Source: a virus
DNA length: 25,909 bases
IMG/VR virus record: IMGVR_UViG_3300030419_005565
Coordinates: 1 to 25,909 of that record
Direction: 5' to 3' (one strand)
The number at the start of each line of letters is the position of its first letter. Position 1 is the first letter of the stretch. Shown here in pieces: positions 15,226-23,100 of this stretch. The position numbers were made by a program, and so were the translations under genes. Below the pieces are notes generated by a model, which was not told the DNA's origin, did not search any database, and was given only the letters and a program-made list of their open reading frames with translations.

Positions 15226-16041
15226 ATGGCTATTAATTTGGATAAGATCAACGCGGCAATTGATAAGCTTGATCCAACTAAAAGTAACAATAATGGCAAC
15301 ACACAAGATGACATTATTAAGTTGGATGAAGGAGAGCATGTTCTTCGTATTGCTCCTTATAAGCATGACTTGGAAATGCCTTTTCAAGAATTGTGGTTTC
15401 ATTTTGGAATCGCTGGTCGCACTTTCCTTTGTCCTACAAAGATGAAGGGAGAGTCTGATCCGATCTGTGACTTTGCCACAAAGTGTTGGGATCAATATAA
15501 GGCGACTAATGATGAAAGTTTTAAGGAGATGTTTAAGAGTATGGCTCCTAAGAATCGTGCTTATATTCCTGTCATTAAGCGTGGTGAGGAAGACAAGGGT
15601 ATTCGTTGGTGGAGTGTTTCACCTCGCACAACATATAAGGATATTCTTGATTTGGTTAAGAGTGCATTACGACAAGGTGTAGACATTACTGATGAAAACG
15701 AAGGTCTTGATTTAGTAGTTAAGATGGAGCATGGTTTCAATAATTGGCTTGTTCCTGCATCGGTAATTACAGCCCTTAAGCCTTCGCCTCTTGCATCAAC
15801 TAAGAAGGAGATTCAAACTATCATTGATAGTGTAAAGCCGATTGATGAACTCTTTCAGTTTGCACCAATTGATGAAATGAAGTTAGCGTTGGAAAAGCAC
15901 GTTAATCCCAACGCCGATGATTCTGATTCTTCTGCGGGCACTGAAAAGAACTTTGCAGCCGCTACCCCTACTAAGGTAGCAGCAGAAGAGGATAGTGTGA
16001 GTGAAAAGATCGGCGATGCTTTTGATAAGTTGTTGAGCTAA
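15226..16041 (+). CDS. Single-stranded DNA-binding protein, T4 gp32-like
   Basis: 271 residues. It coats single-stranded DNA at the replication fork and in recombination. The N-terminal basic/short region is followed by the DNA-binding core: LRIAPYKHD at 40-48, LWFHFGIAGRTFLCP at 56-70, CDFATKCW at 81-88 and RWWSVSPRTTYKDILDLVKS at 127-146. H59, C69, C81 and C87 could make the zinc site known from gp32, with spacing a little different from T4. The end is acidic and flexible, with ADDSDSSAGTEK and ISEKIGDAFDKLLS-like segments, as expected for the tail that recruits partner proteins. AGGAG at 15215-15219 is a strong ribosome site. It lies directly before the uvsX gene, one base between stop and ATG. 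Confidence 0.9.
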   Translation: MAINLDKINAAIDKLDPTKSNNNGNTQDDIIKLDEGEHVLRIAPYKHDLEMPFQELWFHFGIAGRTFLCPTKMKGESDPICDFATKCWDQYKATNDESFKEMFKSMAPKNRAYIPVIKRGEEDKGIRWWSVSPRTTYKDILDLVKSALRQGVDITDENEGLDLVVKMEHGFNNWLVPASVITALKPSPLASTKKEIQTIIDSVKPIDELFQFAPIDEMKLALEKHVNPNADDSDSSAGTEKNFAAATPTKVAAEEDSVSEKIGDAFDKLLS

Positions 16042-16042
16042 T

Positions 16043-17203
16043 ATGCCAAGAAAAAAAGTGACCACTAGTGAGAGCGCTGTTGATGCTGATAACAGCGTTC
16101 TCACCGATATTATTGTAGACTCCCTTAATAAGAAGATAGGTGATGTTGCCTATATTATGGGAAAGGGAGAAAGCCCTGCTGAAGTAAAGGAGTGGCTTTC
16201 TACTGGCTCCACTGTTTTAGACACGATTATTTCTAATGACCCCGAAGCTCCTGGCGGTATACCTGTTGGTAAGTTAGTAGAAATAAGTGGTGAAGCTGCC
16301 ACAGGTAAATCACTTTTATCATATATGATTTTGAAAGATTGTCAAGATAGAGGTGGTATACCAATTCTTATTGATACGGAAAATGCAGCTAATTGGAGTT
16401 TTTTAAAGTTGCTTGGATTAAAGGAACAAGCAGAAGGTGGTAACCTTGTATATCTGCAACCCGAAACCATTGAAGAAGTGTTTCAAGGTATTGAGGAAAT
16501 AGTTCGTAGAATACGAGAGAATGATAAGAATAAACTATGTTGTATTGTTTGGGATTCTATTGCGGGTACTTCAACCAAAGCAGAAATTCAAGGTGAGTAT
16601 GGTGACTCTACCATTGGATTAGGTGCAAGACTTATTGGTCAAGGTCTACGCAAGAGTATTCGTTTCATAGGTAATCAGAGAATATCACTAGTCTTTTTGA
16701 ATCAAGTTAGAGAAAAGATTGGTGGTATGGTGTTTGGTGATCCTACAGTATCGCCTGGCGGTAAAGCGGTTCCATTCTTTTCGTCAGTAAGGGTTAAACT
16801 TTACAGTGGTGGTAAAGTAAAAGCAGGTCAAGATACAATTGGTGTTGGTATTAAACCGAAGATTATTAAGAACCGTTTAGGTCCGCCGCATCGTGAAGCA
16901 GAACTCAAAATGTATTTTAATCGTGGATTGATTGATGAAGAAAGCTGGCTTGATGTTTTACTAAAGGCTGATGTTGCAGAAAAGATTTCACAACAAAAGT
17001 CTGCCATTACCAACACAGAAACGGGTGAGGTTTATGAGTTCCAAAACCGTAAATTTGTTGAATGGATTAGAAAGTCAGAAAACGCAGAGGCGCACGCTTT
17101 CTGTAAGAAAATGGTTAAACAATCATTGATCATAGAACAAGACCCACACAAACGAAGGGAAGAAGTAACCACAGAAGCATTAGGCGAGGATGAAGTAATC
17201 TAA
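16043..17203 (+). CDS. uvsX: RecA/UvsX-like recombinase
   Basis: 386 residues. Walker A is GEAATGKS at 83-90, Walker B CCIVWDSI at 166-173, and the RecA-specific LVFLNQVREKIG at 216-227 and PGGKAVPFFSSVRV at 238-251 follow. It forms filaments on single-stranded DNA and drives strand exchange for repair and recombination-dependent replication. The glycine-rich loop reads AATGKS rather than the bacterial ESSGKT, as in phage enzymes. Placement right after the gp32-like gene agrees, since the two proteins work together. No intein or frameshift is present. The stop overlaps the next gene (TAATG). Confidence 0.95.
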   Translation: MPRKKVTTSESAVDADNSVLTDIIVDSLNKKIGDVAYIMGKGESPAEVKEWLSTGSTVLDTIISNDPEAPGGIPVGKLVEISGEAATGKSLLSYMILKDCQDRGGIPILIDTENAANWSFLKLLGLKEQAEGGNLVYLQPETIEEVFQGIEEIVRRIRENDKNKLCCIVWDSIAGTSTKAEIQGEYGDSTIGLGARLIGQGLRKSIRFIGNQRISLVFLNQVREKIGGMVFGDPTVSPGGKAVPFFSSVRVKLYSGGKVKAGQDTIGVGIKPKIIKNRLGPPHREAELKMYFNRGLIDEESWLDVLLKADVAEKISQQKSAITNTETGEVYEFQNRKFVEWIRKSENAEAHAFCKKMVKQSLIIEQDPHKRREEVTTEALGEDEVI

Positions 17204-17478
17204 TGAAATATTGGGAAAAGATAAAAGAGCCTATCGTTAAAACAGAAACCCCGTGGCTTGTAAAGTTTATGTGGTGTGTTGGTTTCTTAATTGGTGTTAC
17301 CATTGTTGGACTTTTTGCTGTTTTTGCATATCTTGTTTTAGGTTATTTCTTTTCCCTATTGTGGAACTTTTCTGTAGCCCCAGTATTTGGTGCAAATGAA
17401 CTTACACCATATACTGGGGCAGCATTATTGTTTGCTTATTTCACTGGTATAAAATTAACGAAGTGGTTGTTCAAGTAA
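17203..17478 (+). CDS. Small inner-membrane protein with two or more membrane segments
   Basis: 91 residues. A long hydrophobic stretch covers residues about 24-55 (FMWCVGFLIGVTIVGLFAVF and onward) and a second one about 72-86 (GAALLFAYFTGIKL). The N-terminus is basic and probably cytoplasmic, and the last residues KWLFK are basic too. It starts by TAATG overlap with uvsX. Near its end the coding sequence contains a near-perfect 16-base inverted repeat (17377-17420). Function unknown; a holin would fit the size and the 3D-domain protein that follows, but this is a guess. Confidence 0.75.
   Translation: MKYWEKIKEPIVKTETPWLVKFMWCVGFLIGVTIVGLFAVFAYLVLGYFFSLLWNFSVAPVFGANELTPYTGAALLFAYFTGIKLTKWLFK
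17377..17420 (+). repeat. Near-perfect 16-base inverted repeat (hairpin) inside a coding region
   Basis: GCCCCAGTATTTGGTG at 17377-17392 pairs with CACCATATACTGGGGC at 17405-17420: 15 of 16 bases match, with a 12-base loop. It is much richer in G and C than its surroundings. No T-run follows, so it is not an intrinsic terminator. Confidence 0.8.
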
Positions 17479-17582
17479 AATCTAATAAAATATTTTCCGA
17501 AAAATGAATTTAAATTTTTTTAAATGATAGTGTATTTTTATGGAATTTTTGCGCTATATTTATACTACCAACGAGGAATAAG

Positions 17583-18152
17583 ATGAAGAAGGAAAACTTA
17601 AAAACCGTAGTTATTATGCTCCTATCGGTGATTTTTGTGTCACATAGTATAGAGAAGAAAAATATTATAGATGATCTAAATGACCGAGTAGATTTTTTAA
17701 ATCTTAAAGTATCGGTGGCAGATTCACTTGTTAAAAGCACCACGGTTAACGGCCTTATTTTAGCCGATAAATTGATGACATATCAAAATAGATTAAAGGA
17801 TATTGAGGCAAACACACATAAAATAGTTGTAACTATGTATCACCCTGTTCCCGATCAAACAGATGATACACCAAACATCACAGCCGATGGAACTGTTATT
17901 AAAATAAAGAGAGCAAGTGAATATAGATATGTAGCGGTTTCAAGAAATATGCTTGTAAAGAATGGCGGTTTTCTTAAGTTTGGAGATTATGTTTGGGTAG
18001 ATGCCGGTAAAAAGTCTGGTGTGTATCAAGTTAGAGATACGATGAATGCAAGATTTACAGATCGTATAGATATTTTAGAATCGCCAGGAGTTAAGCCTTA
18101 TAAGTATGATCATGCTTCTATGAGAAAAATAGATTATAATAGTGGGATATAA
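17583..18152 (+). CDS. Membrane-anchored 3D-domain (RlpA/MltA-like barrel) protein, possible cell-wall lytic enzyme
   Basis: 189 residues. Residues 7-20 (KTVVIMLLSVIFVS) form an N-terminal membrane anchor without a clear cleavage site. Residues 25-75 look like a coiled coil (DDLNDRVDFLNLKVSVADSL). Residues 82-170 match the 3D domain: VTMYHPVPDQTDDTPNITAD at 83-102, RYVAVSRNML at 115-124, FGDYVWVDAG at 133-142 and VRDTMNARFTDRIDI at 150-164, with the aspartates D152, D160 and D163. In MltA and related barrels such aspartates cleave peptidoglycan. The protein would sit in the inner membrane with the barrel in the periplasm, and could be a lysis or wall-remodelling enzyme. CGAGGAAT at 17571-17578 is the ribosome site. 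The 104-base gap before it has no clear promoter. Confidence 0.72.
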   Translation: MKKENLKTVVIMLLSVIFVSHSIEKKNIIDDLNDRVDFLNLKVSVADSLVKSTTVNGLILADKLMTYQNRLKDIEANTHKIVVTMYHPVPDQTDDTPNITADGTVIKIKRASEYRYVAVSRNMLVKNGGFLKFGDYVWVDAGKKSGVYQVRDTMNARFTDRIDILESPGVKPYKYDHASMRKIDYNSGI

Positions 18153-18190
18153 AATGGTAATCAAATATTATAATTCAACAATATTAATCA

Positions 18191-18436
18191 ATGGTTTTTA
18201 TTATGTTAATCACACTTAGAATTTGGTTTTGGACATTCATGGAGTATGGTGTTTGGTATACGGGCAGTGGTAGAATAAGCAAATTAAAGCAGAAAAGATG
18301 GGCTATTAGATTAGCAAAAATTAGAGAACAAGAACTGTTATCAGAACAAAGAAAAAGCTTGACAACATGGAAAGACTTTCTTATATTATATAGAGTTTTT
18401 GCAAAACGTCTCTTAACGAATATGGTGATATGGTAA
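18191..18436 (+). CDS. Small basic protein with N-terminal hydrophobic segment, unknown
   Basis: 81 residues; a second in-frame ATG at 18203 would give 77 and cannot be separated because neither has a clear ribosome site. The first 20 residues are hydrophobic and aromatic (MLITLRIWFWTFMEYGVWY from the second ATG), the rest is basic and helical (KLKQKRWAIRLAKIREQELL). It would be a membrane-attached protein with a basic cytoplasmic part. A promoter for the next gene (18359-18390) lies inside its coding sequence, so it is not certain that the frame is used. It fills the gap between two good genes. Confidence 0.5.
   Translation: MVFIMLITLRIWFWTFMEYGVWYTGSGRISKLKQKRWAIRLAKIREQELLSEQRKSLTTWKDFLILYRVFAKRLLTNMVIW
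18359..18390 (+). promoter_or_regulatory. Sigma-70-type promoter upstream of the 5' nuclease gene, inside a small coding frame
   Basis: TTGACA at 18359-18364, 17-base spacer, TATATT at 18382-18387 within TATATTATA. AAAAAGCTTGACAA around the -35 box resembles the promoters at 14305 and 24445. The nuclease ATG is 82 bases after the -35 box. Confidence 0.8.
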
Positions 18437-18440
18437 CAAT

Positions 18441-19412
18441 ATGAAAAAGGTTTTACTGATTGATTTAATGAATATGTTTGTTAGAAACTTTTCTGCGGTT
18501 AGACTAACAAATGATAACGGTGAGCATGTTGGCGGTGTATATGGCACTCTCAATAGTTTACAATCGCAGATAAAAAAGCATAACCCCGATATTGTTTCGG
18601 TGGTGTGGGAAGGTAAGGGTTCATCAGAACGGCGTAGACGCACGCTAAAGGAATACAAAGAGGGTAGAAAGTTTAGAGGTCTTAATAGACACTTTGAATA
18701 CTCACAAGAAGACGAGTCGGCATCCTTTGCCAGACAACTCCAATTACTTAAAGAGTGTTTAGATTTACTACCTGTATATCAACCGGCAGTTCAGTATTTA
18801 GAAGCCGATGATCAAATAGCATATTCCTGTAGAACTTTCTTCAAAGATGAAACAAAAGTCATTGTCTCTACTGATAGAGATTTTTTTCAGTTAGTCGATA
18901 ACAACACCTCTGTATATCGACCAGTTAAGACTAAAGAAAATCCAAAAGGTGAGATGATAGATATGAGTTACATGGTAGATAAAGAGGATGTTTTTCCACC
19001 TAATTACGCACTTCTAAAGGCTATCGTTGGTGATAAGAGTGACAACATCAATGGTATCTCAGGCGTTGGTGAGAAGAGTGTTAAACGGGATTTTCCTCTA
19101 TTATCAACCAATGAAGATATGGATGTGGATAGTGTTTTAGATTACGCACGAAATCAAAAGAATAAGAAGTATCAAAAGTATATTGATAATGAGGATTTGT
19201 TAAGAAGGAATTATAAGATAGTACAACTCTTGGATGTGGATGTAAATATACAATCAATTCAAGCGTTAGAAAAAAGTTATGAAAATAAGGATTTAAAGTT
19301 TAATTCTTATCAACTTAGACTTAAGTTGTTGAGTGAAGATATATCACCAAGTAACATTGACAATTGGGTATCATCATTTATGTCGGTTTCACGCGAACCA
19401 GTAATACTGTAA
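18441..19412 (+). CDS. 5'-3' exonuclease / flap endonuclease (T4 RNase H-like)
   Basis: 323 residues of the FEN family, which removes RNA primers and 5' flaps on the lagging strand. The acidic metal ligands are visible: VLLIDLMN with D8, YLEADDQIAY at 119-128 with E121, D123 and D124, VSTDRDFFQLV at 142-152 with D145 and D147, and GDKSDNINGISGVGEKSV at 197-214 with D198 and D201 leading into the helix-hairpin-helix. The arginine-rich EGKGSSERRRRTLKEYK at 57-73 is the helical-arch part. Own promoter just upstream; only 10 bases separate it from the helicase gene, so the two are cotranscribed. Confidence 0.93.
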   Translation: MKKVLLIDLMNMFVRNFSAVRLTNDNGEHVGGVYGTLNSLQSQIKKHNPDIVSVVWEGKGSSERRRRTLKEYKEGRKFRGLNRHFEYSQEDESASFARQLQLLKECLDLLPVYQPAVQYLEADDQIAYSCRTFFKDETKVIVSTDRDFFQLVDNNTSVYRPVKTKENPKGEMIDMSYMVDKEDVFPPNYALLKAIVGDKSDNINGISGVGEKSVKRDFPLLSTNEDMDVDSVLDYARNQKNKKYQKYIDNEDLLRRNYKIVQLLDVDVNIQSIQALEKSYENKDLKFNSYQLRLKLLSEDISPSNIDNWVSSFMSVSREPVIL

Positions 19413-19422
19413 GGAGAATATA

Positions 19423-20769
19423 ATGTCGTATACGGATGTTGACTCTTTCAAGTCTTTTGGAACAAATTTTCAGAATTGTGTTCTTCAGGCGGCTTTGATT
19501 GACAGAGATTTTTTTGAAAAGAGTTTTGAAGTCTTAAAAGAAGAATACTTTACATCTGAAGCACACAAAACAGTTTGGTTAGAGATAAGAAAACTATTTA
19601 ATAAGTATAGCGCACCACCCACCTATGACACTTTAAAAACAGAAATTTCCCAATACCCCGAAGGTGAGTTAAAAGAATCTACTATTAACGTGTTGTTAGA
19701 TATTGAAACAAAAGTTAATCGTCAAGAGATTGAGTATGCGAAGGATAAGTCATTAGAGTTTTGTAGAAATCAATCTATGAAAGGGGCAATTCTGCAATCA
19801 GTTGATCTGTTAAAAGAAGGTAAGTTTGAAGAGATTCAGAAAACCATTGAAGATAGTCTAAGGATTAGCACCGAACAAGATATGGGTCACGACTATTTTG
19901 ACTCGTTCAAGTCTCGCCAACAAGTTCATACAAGGTCTTGTATCCCTACAGGATTCCCTCTCTTGGATCAAAGTAGTGTATTGGATGGTGGGTTAGCTCA
20001 TGGTGAGTTAGGCGTTGTAATGGCACCTACAGGCGGCGGTAAGAGTTTTATGTTGGTTAACTTTGGGTATGGTGCTTTAGCTGCAGGTAAGAATGTTGTT
20101 CACTATACTTTTGAGTTAAGTGAAACACACGTAGGTAATCGTTATGATAGTCGCATTACAAGCATTCCCACAAAAGAATTACGTAGTCGTATGTCAGAAG
20201 CTGAAGGGCAACTAGCTAATTTTAATGGTGGTCAATTGTTTATTAAAGAGTATCCACCAAAGGTTGCTACGATTAATACTATTAAGTTTCATATGGGTAG
20301 ATTACTATCGAATGGTTTTAGCCCCGATCTAATTATAATTGATTATGGTGATTTGATGAAGAGTCGCCGCGGCTATGATCAAAAACGATTTGAGTTAGAA
20401 AGTATATTTGAAGATCTTCGTGCATTGTCTATGGAAATGAAGTTACCTATATGGACAGCTACTCAAAGCAATCGTGATGGATTTAATGATGATGTGATTA
20501 CTATTGATAAAGTTGGTGAAGCAATCAACAAGGCGATGGTTGTAGATTTCTTCGGAACTTTTTCACAACGTAAATTTCATGTTGGTAAGAATCGTATGGG
20601 TCAGGCTAATATTAATTTTAATATTGAGATGGACCCAGCACGTAGTTTCATTGATCTTAATGAAGACATGCCATCTACTGGTGGTTTTTCTATCAACGAA
20701 AAAGTTAATAATATGTTAAATGGTGGTGATAAAATGAGGTCTTTGTATAGAGATTTTAAAGAAGGATAA
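19423..20769 (+). CDS. Replicative DNA helicase, DnaB/T4 gp41-like
   Basis: 448 residues. An N-terminal domain (1 to about 150, with NCVLQAALIDRDFFEKS and helical repeats) resembles the DnaB primase-interacting domain. The RecA-type motor follows: TGFPLLDQ at 176-183, Walker A APTGGGKS at 201-208, YTFELSE at 228-234, Walker B LIIIDYGDL at 303-311 and WTATQSNR at 344-351. It unwinds DNA 5' to 3' as a hexamer at the fork. The length is like T4 gp41. AAGGAG at 19411-19416 is the ribosome site, overlapping the stop of the nuclease gene. A primase gene is not in the window. Confidence 0.93.
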   Translation: MSYTDVDSFKSFGTNFQNCVLQAALIDRDFFEKSFEVLKEEYFTSEAHKTVWLEIRKLFNKYSAPPTYDTLKTEISQYPEGELKESTINVLLDIETKVNRQEIEYAKDKSLEFCRNQSMKGAILQSVDLLKEGKFEEIQKTIEDSLRISTEQDMGHDYFDSFKSRQQVHTRSCIPTGFPLLDQSSVLDGGLAHGELGVVMAPTGGGKSFMLVNFGYGALAAGKNVVHYTFELSETHVGNRYDSRITSIPTKELRSRMSEAEGQLANFNGGQLFIKEYPPKVATINTIKFHMGRLLSNGFSPDLIIIDYGDLMKSRRGYDQKRFELESIFEDLRALSMEMKLPIWTATQSNRDGFNDDVITIDKVGEAINKAMVVDFFGTFSQRKFHVGKNRMGQANINFNIEMDPARSFIDLNEDMPSTGGFSINEKVNNMLNGGDKMRSLYRDFKEG

Positions 20770-20774
20770 TAGAT

Positions 20775-21020
20775 ATGGAAAGGTTTACAATTACTAAAAC
20801 TCATCGGTGGGGTAATGCCGATACTCGTATATCTCACGTATATTCAGCAGCACGTAGGGATGTTAAAAAGGATGATGTAATACGTATTGCAAATCAAATG
20901 ATAGAAAACGAAAGAGTTCATACCAACGAAGAAGTTGAATATGAAGTTTTATTAGCTTACGATAATGGTAATACAGAATTTATACATCGTGTGGAGAAGG
21001 GTGGTAAAAGGAGTCTTTAA
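20775..21020 (+). CDS. Small protein of unknown function
   Basis: 81 residues, not recognised. The sequence mixes beta-prone ends (ERFTITKTHRWGNADTRISH; EVEYEVLLAYDNGNTEFIHR) with a central helix (DVIRIANQMIENERVHT), a small alpha/beta look. It follows the helicase by 5 bases and its stop overlaps the zinc-ribbon start (TAATG), so it is in the replication transcript. Confidence 0.65.
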   Translation: MERFTITKTHRWGNADTRISHVYSAARRDVKKDDVIRIANQMIENERVHTNEEVEYEVLLAYDNGNTEFIHRVEKGGKRSL

Positions 21021-21238
21021 TGATTTATGAATTTAAATGTGAAGCTTGTAACCACGAATTTGAAATACAGTGTATGGTTTCAGAATACGATAAATACAAA
21101 AAACAATCATGTCCTAAATGCAAAAGCAAAAAAGTTAATAGAGTAATTACACCTGTAAGTATTAGCTTTGGTAGGGGTTTTTTTAAAGACGGATATGATA
21201 GTGCAAAAAATTTAACCTCAAACCAAAACGGAGAATAA
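21020..21238 (+). CDS. FmdB-type zinc-ribbon protein
   Basis: 72 residues. It begins MIYEFKCEACNHEFEIQCMV, the typical opening of FmdB-family zinc ribbons, with CEAC at 8-11 and CPKC at 31-34 as the four metal ligands, followed by KKVNRVITPVSISFGRGFFK. Members are often called putative regulatory proteins; the true role is not established. The gene starts by TAATG overlap and ends two bases before the ribonucleotide reductase start, whose ribosome site lies in its last codons. Confidence 0.85.
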   Translation: MIYEFKCEACNHEFEIQCMVSEYDKYKKQSCPKCKSKKVNRVITPVSISFGRGFFKDGYDSAKNLTSNQNGE

Positions 21239-21240
21239 CA

Positions 21241-23091
21241 TTGGACATATCACAAAAGATTTTATCTGAAGTTACCGTGCATATGAAGTATGCAAGGTAT
21301 CTTCCTACTGAACAAAGAAGAGAAACATGGAAGGAACTTATTACAAGAAACCGTGATATGCACATCGCAAATTTTCCACAATTCAAATCTAATATAGAAA
21401 AAGCTTATGAGTTGGTATATGAAAAGAAAGTTTGCCCTTCCATGAGATCATTACAGTTTGCAGGTGCTGCTATTAAACAAACTCCATCACGTATATATAA
21501 TTGTGCTTACTTACCAGTTGATGACTACAGAGCGTTTAGTGAAATAATGTTTTTACTATTAGGCGGAACAGGTGTCGGTTACTCTGTTCAAAAGCACCAC
21601 GTAGAAAAATTACCATCTATTACAGTACCTACAAAGAAACGTAGATACTTGGTCGGTGATAGTATTGAAGGTTGGGCTGATTGTATAAAGATGTTGATGA
21701 AGGCTTACTTTCTTGGAAAGCCTGAACCCGATTTTGATTTTAGTGGTATTAGACCAAAAGGTGCTCTACTAGTAACGAGTGGCGGTAAGGCTCCCGGCCC
21801 CGAACCATTAAAAGACTGCGTTCACAATATTAAGAGAATATTTGATAGGAAAGAAAATGGTGAACAGTTATCTACTTTGGAAGTGCATGACATCATTTGT
21901 TGGATTGCAGATGCAGTATTATCTGGTGGTATCCGCAGGTCTGCTACTATTAGCTTGTTTTCCCTTGATGATAAGGATATGTTACAATGTAAGTTTGGTA
22001 ATTGGTGGGAAACAGAACCACAAAGAGCAAGAGCAAATAATTCTGCTGTAGTTGTAAGACATAGAGTAAAGAAAAAAGATTTCTTTAATATTTGGGAAAA
22101 GGTAAAAGAAAGTGGAGCAGGTGAGCCAGGAGTTTATTTTACCAATGACCAAGATTGGGGAACTAATCCTTGTGCTGAAATTGCACTAAGACCTTTTCAG
22201 TTTTGTAATCTATGTGAGGTAAATGTTAGTGATGTAGAAACACAAGAAGATCTTAATAACAGAGTTTCCGCTGCATCTCTTATTGGAACACTTCAAGCAG
22301 CTTATACAAACTTTCACTATCTGAGAGATGTGTGGCGTCGCACTACGGAGAAAGATGCTCTATTAGGTATTGGTATGACGGGTATCGGTAGTGGCAAAGT
22401 TCAAAAGTTAGATTTGGAAGAGGCTGCTAAGTTAGCGGTTTCTACTAACAAATACTATGCAGCCGAGTTGGGTATTAACTCTGCAGCGAGAGTAACAACG
22501 GTCAAACCTAGTGGAACGACATCTTGTGTTTTAGGAACATCTAGTGGTATTCACGCTTGGCATAATGATTTTTATATTCGTAGAATTAGAGTAGGAAAGA
22601 ACGAAGCTATCTACAACTATTTAGCTATCAACCACCCCGAACTTGTTGAAGACGATTTCTTCAAGGCTGACACTCAAGCTATAATTTCTATTCCACAACG
22701 AGCGCCAGAACACGGTATACTACGACATGAAACATCAATAGAGTTATTGAACAGAGTAAAAGATATCTACGAACGATGGATTGCTCCTGGCCACACTAGC
22801 GGTAACAATACACATAATGTTTCTTGCACCGTATCTGTTAAAGAAGAGGAGTGGGATGAAGTTGGAAAGTGGATGTGGGAAAACCGCGAATTTTATAACG
22901 GGTTGTCTGTGTTACCGTATTATGGCGGTACTCATAAACAAATGCCTTTTGAAGATACTGATGAGCAAACTTTTAATGAATTATTTAATAATCTAAGAGA
23001 AGTAGATTTATCTGGTGTAGTAGAGGTAATAGACAACACTAATCTTACAGGTGAACTAGCATGTGCTGGCGGATCTTGTGAAGTAACTTAA
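21241..23091 (+). CDS. nrdJ: Adenosylcobalamin-dependent (class II) ribonucleotide reductase, monomeric RTPR type
   Basis: 616 residues. It reduces ribonucleotides (triphosphates in the RTPR type) to deoxyribonucleotides using vitamin B12. TNPCAEI at 308-314 holds the radical-site C311 with N309 and E313. C322 lies 11 residues on, exactly as C419 follows C408 in the Lactobacillus enzyme, and pairs with C88 (IYNCAY) as the active-site disulfide. KPSGTTSCVLGTSSGIH at 422-438 is the phosphate-binding part. The C-terminal CAGGSC (C608, C613) has the spacing of the thiol shuttle. The start is TTG at 21241 with CGGAGAA just before it; the next ATG would remove conserved residues (KYARYLPTEQRRETW follows immediately). 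No class I subunit is present. It needs cobalamin from the host. Confidence 0.93.
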   Translation: MDISQKILSEVTVHMKYARYLPTEQRRETWKELITRNRDMHIANFPQFKSNIEKAYELVYEKKVCPSMRSLQFAGAAIKQTPSRIYNCAYLPVDDYRAFSEIMFLLLGGTGVGYSVQKHHVEKLPSITVPTKKRRYLVGDSIEGWADCIKMLMKAYFLGKPEPDFDFSGIRPKGALLVTSGGKAPGPEPLKDCVHNIKRIFDRKENGEQLSTLEVHDIICWIADAVLSGGIRRSATISLFSLDDKDMLQCKFGNWWETEPQRARANNSAVVVRHRVKKKDFFNIWEKVKESGAGEPGVYFTNDQDWGTNPCAEIALRPFQFCNLCEVNVSDVETQEDLNNRVSAASLIGTLQAAYTNFHYLRDVWRRTTEKDALLGIGMTGIGSGKVQKLDLEEAAKLAVSTNKYYAAELGINSAARVTTVKPSGTTSCVLGTSSGIHAWHNDFYIRRIRVGKNEAIYNYLAINHPELVEDDFFKADTQAIISIPQRAPEHGILRHETSIELLNRVKDIYERWIAPGHTSGNNTHNVSCTVSVKEEEWDEVGKWMWENREFYNGLSVLPYYGGTHKQMPFEDTDEQTFNELFNNLREVDLSGVVEVIDNTNLTGELACAGGSCEVT

Positions 23092-23100
23092 GGGAAGATA

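Noticed and set aside
17500-17582. Terminator or promoter in the gap before the 3D-domain gene
   Set aside because: ATTTAAA/TTTAAAT pairing is pure A/T, and TATATT at 17555-17560 has no acceptable -35 box at 15-19 bases. Not enough for a call.
18154-18219. 21-codon frame after the 3D-domain gene
   Set aside because: No ribosome site, no recognisable content, and it overlaps the 81-residue frame.
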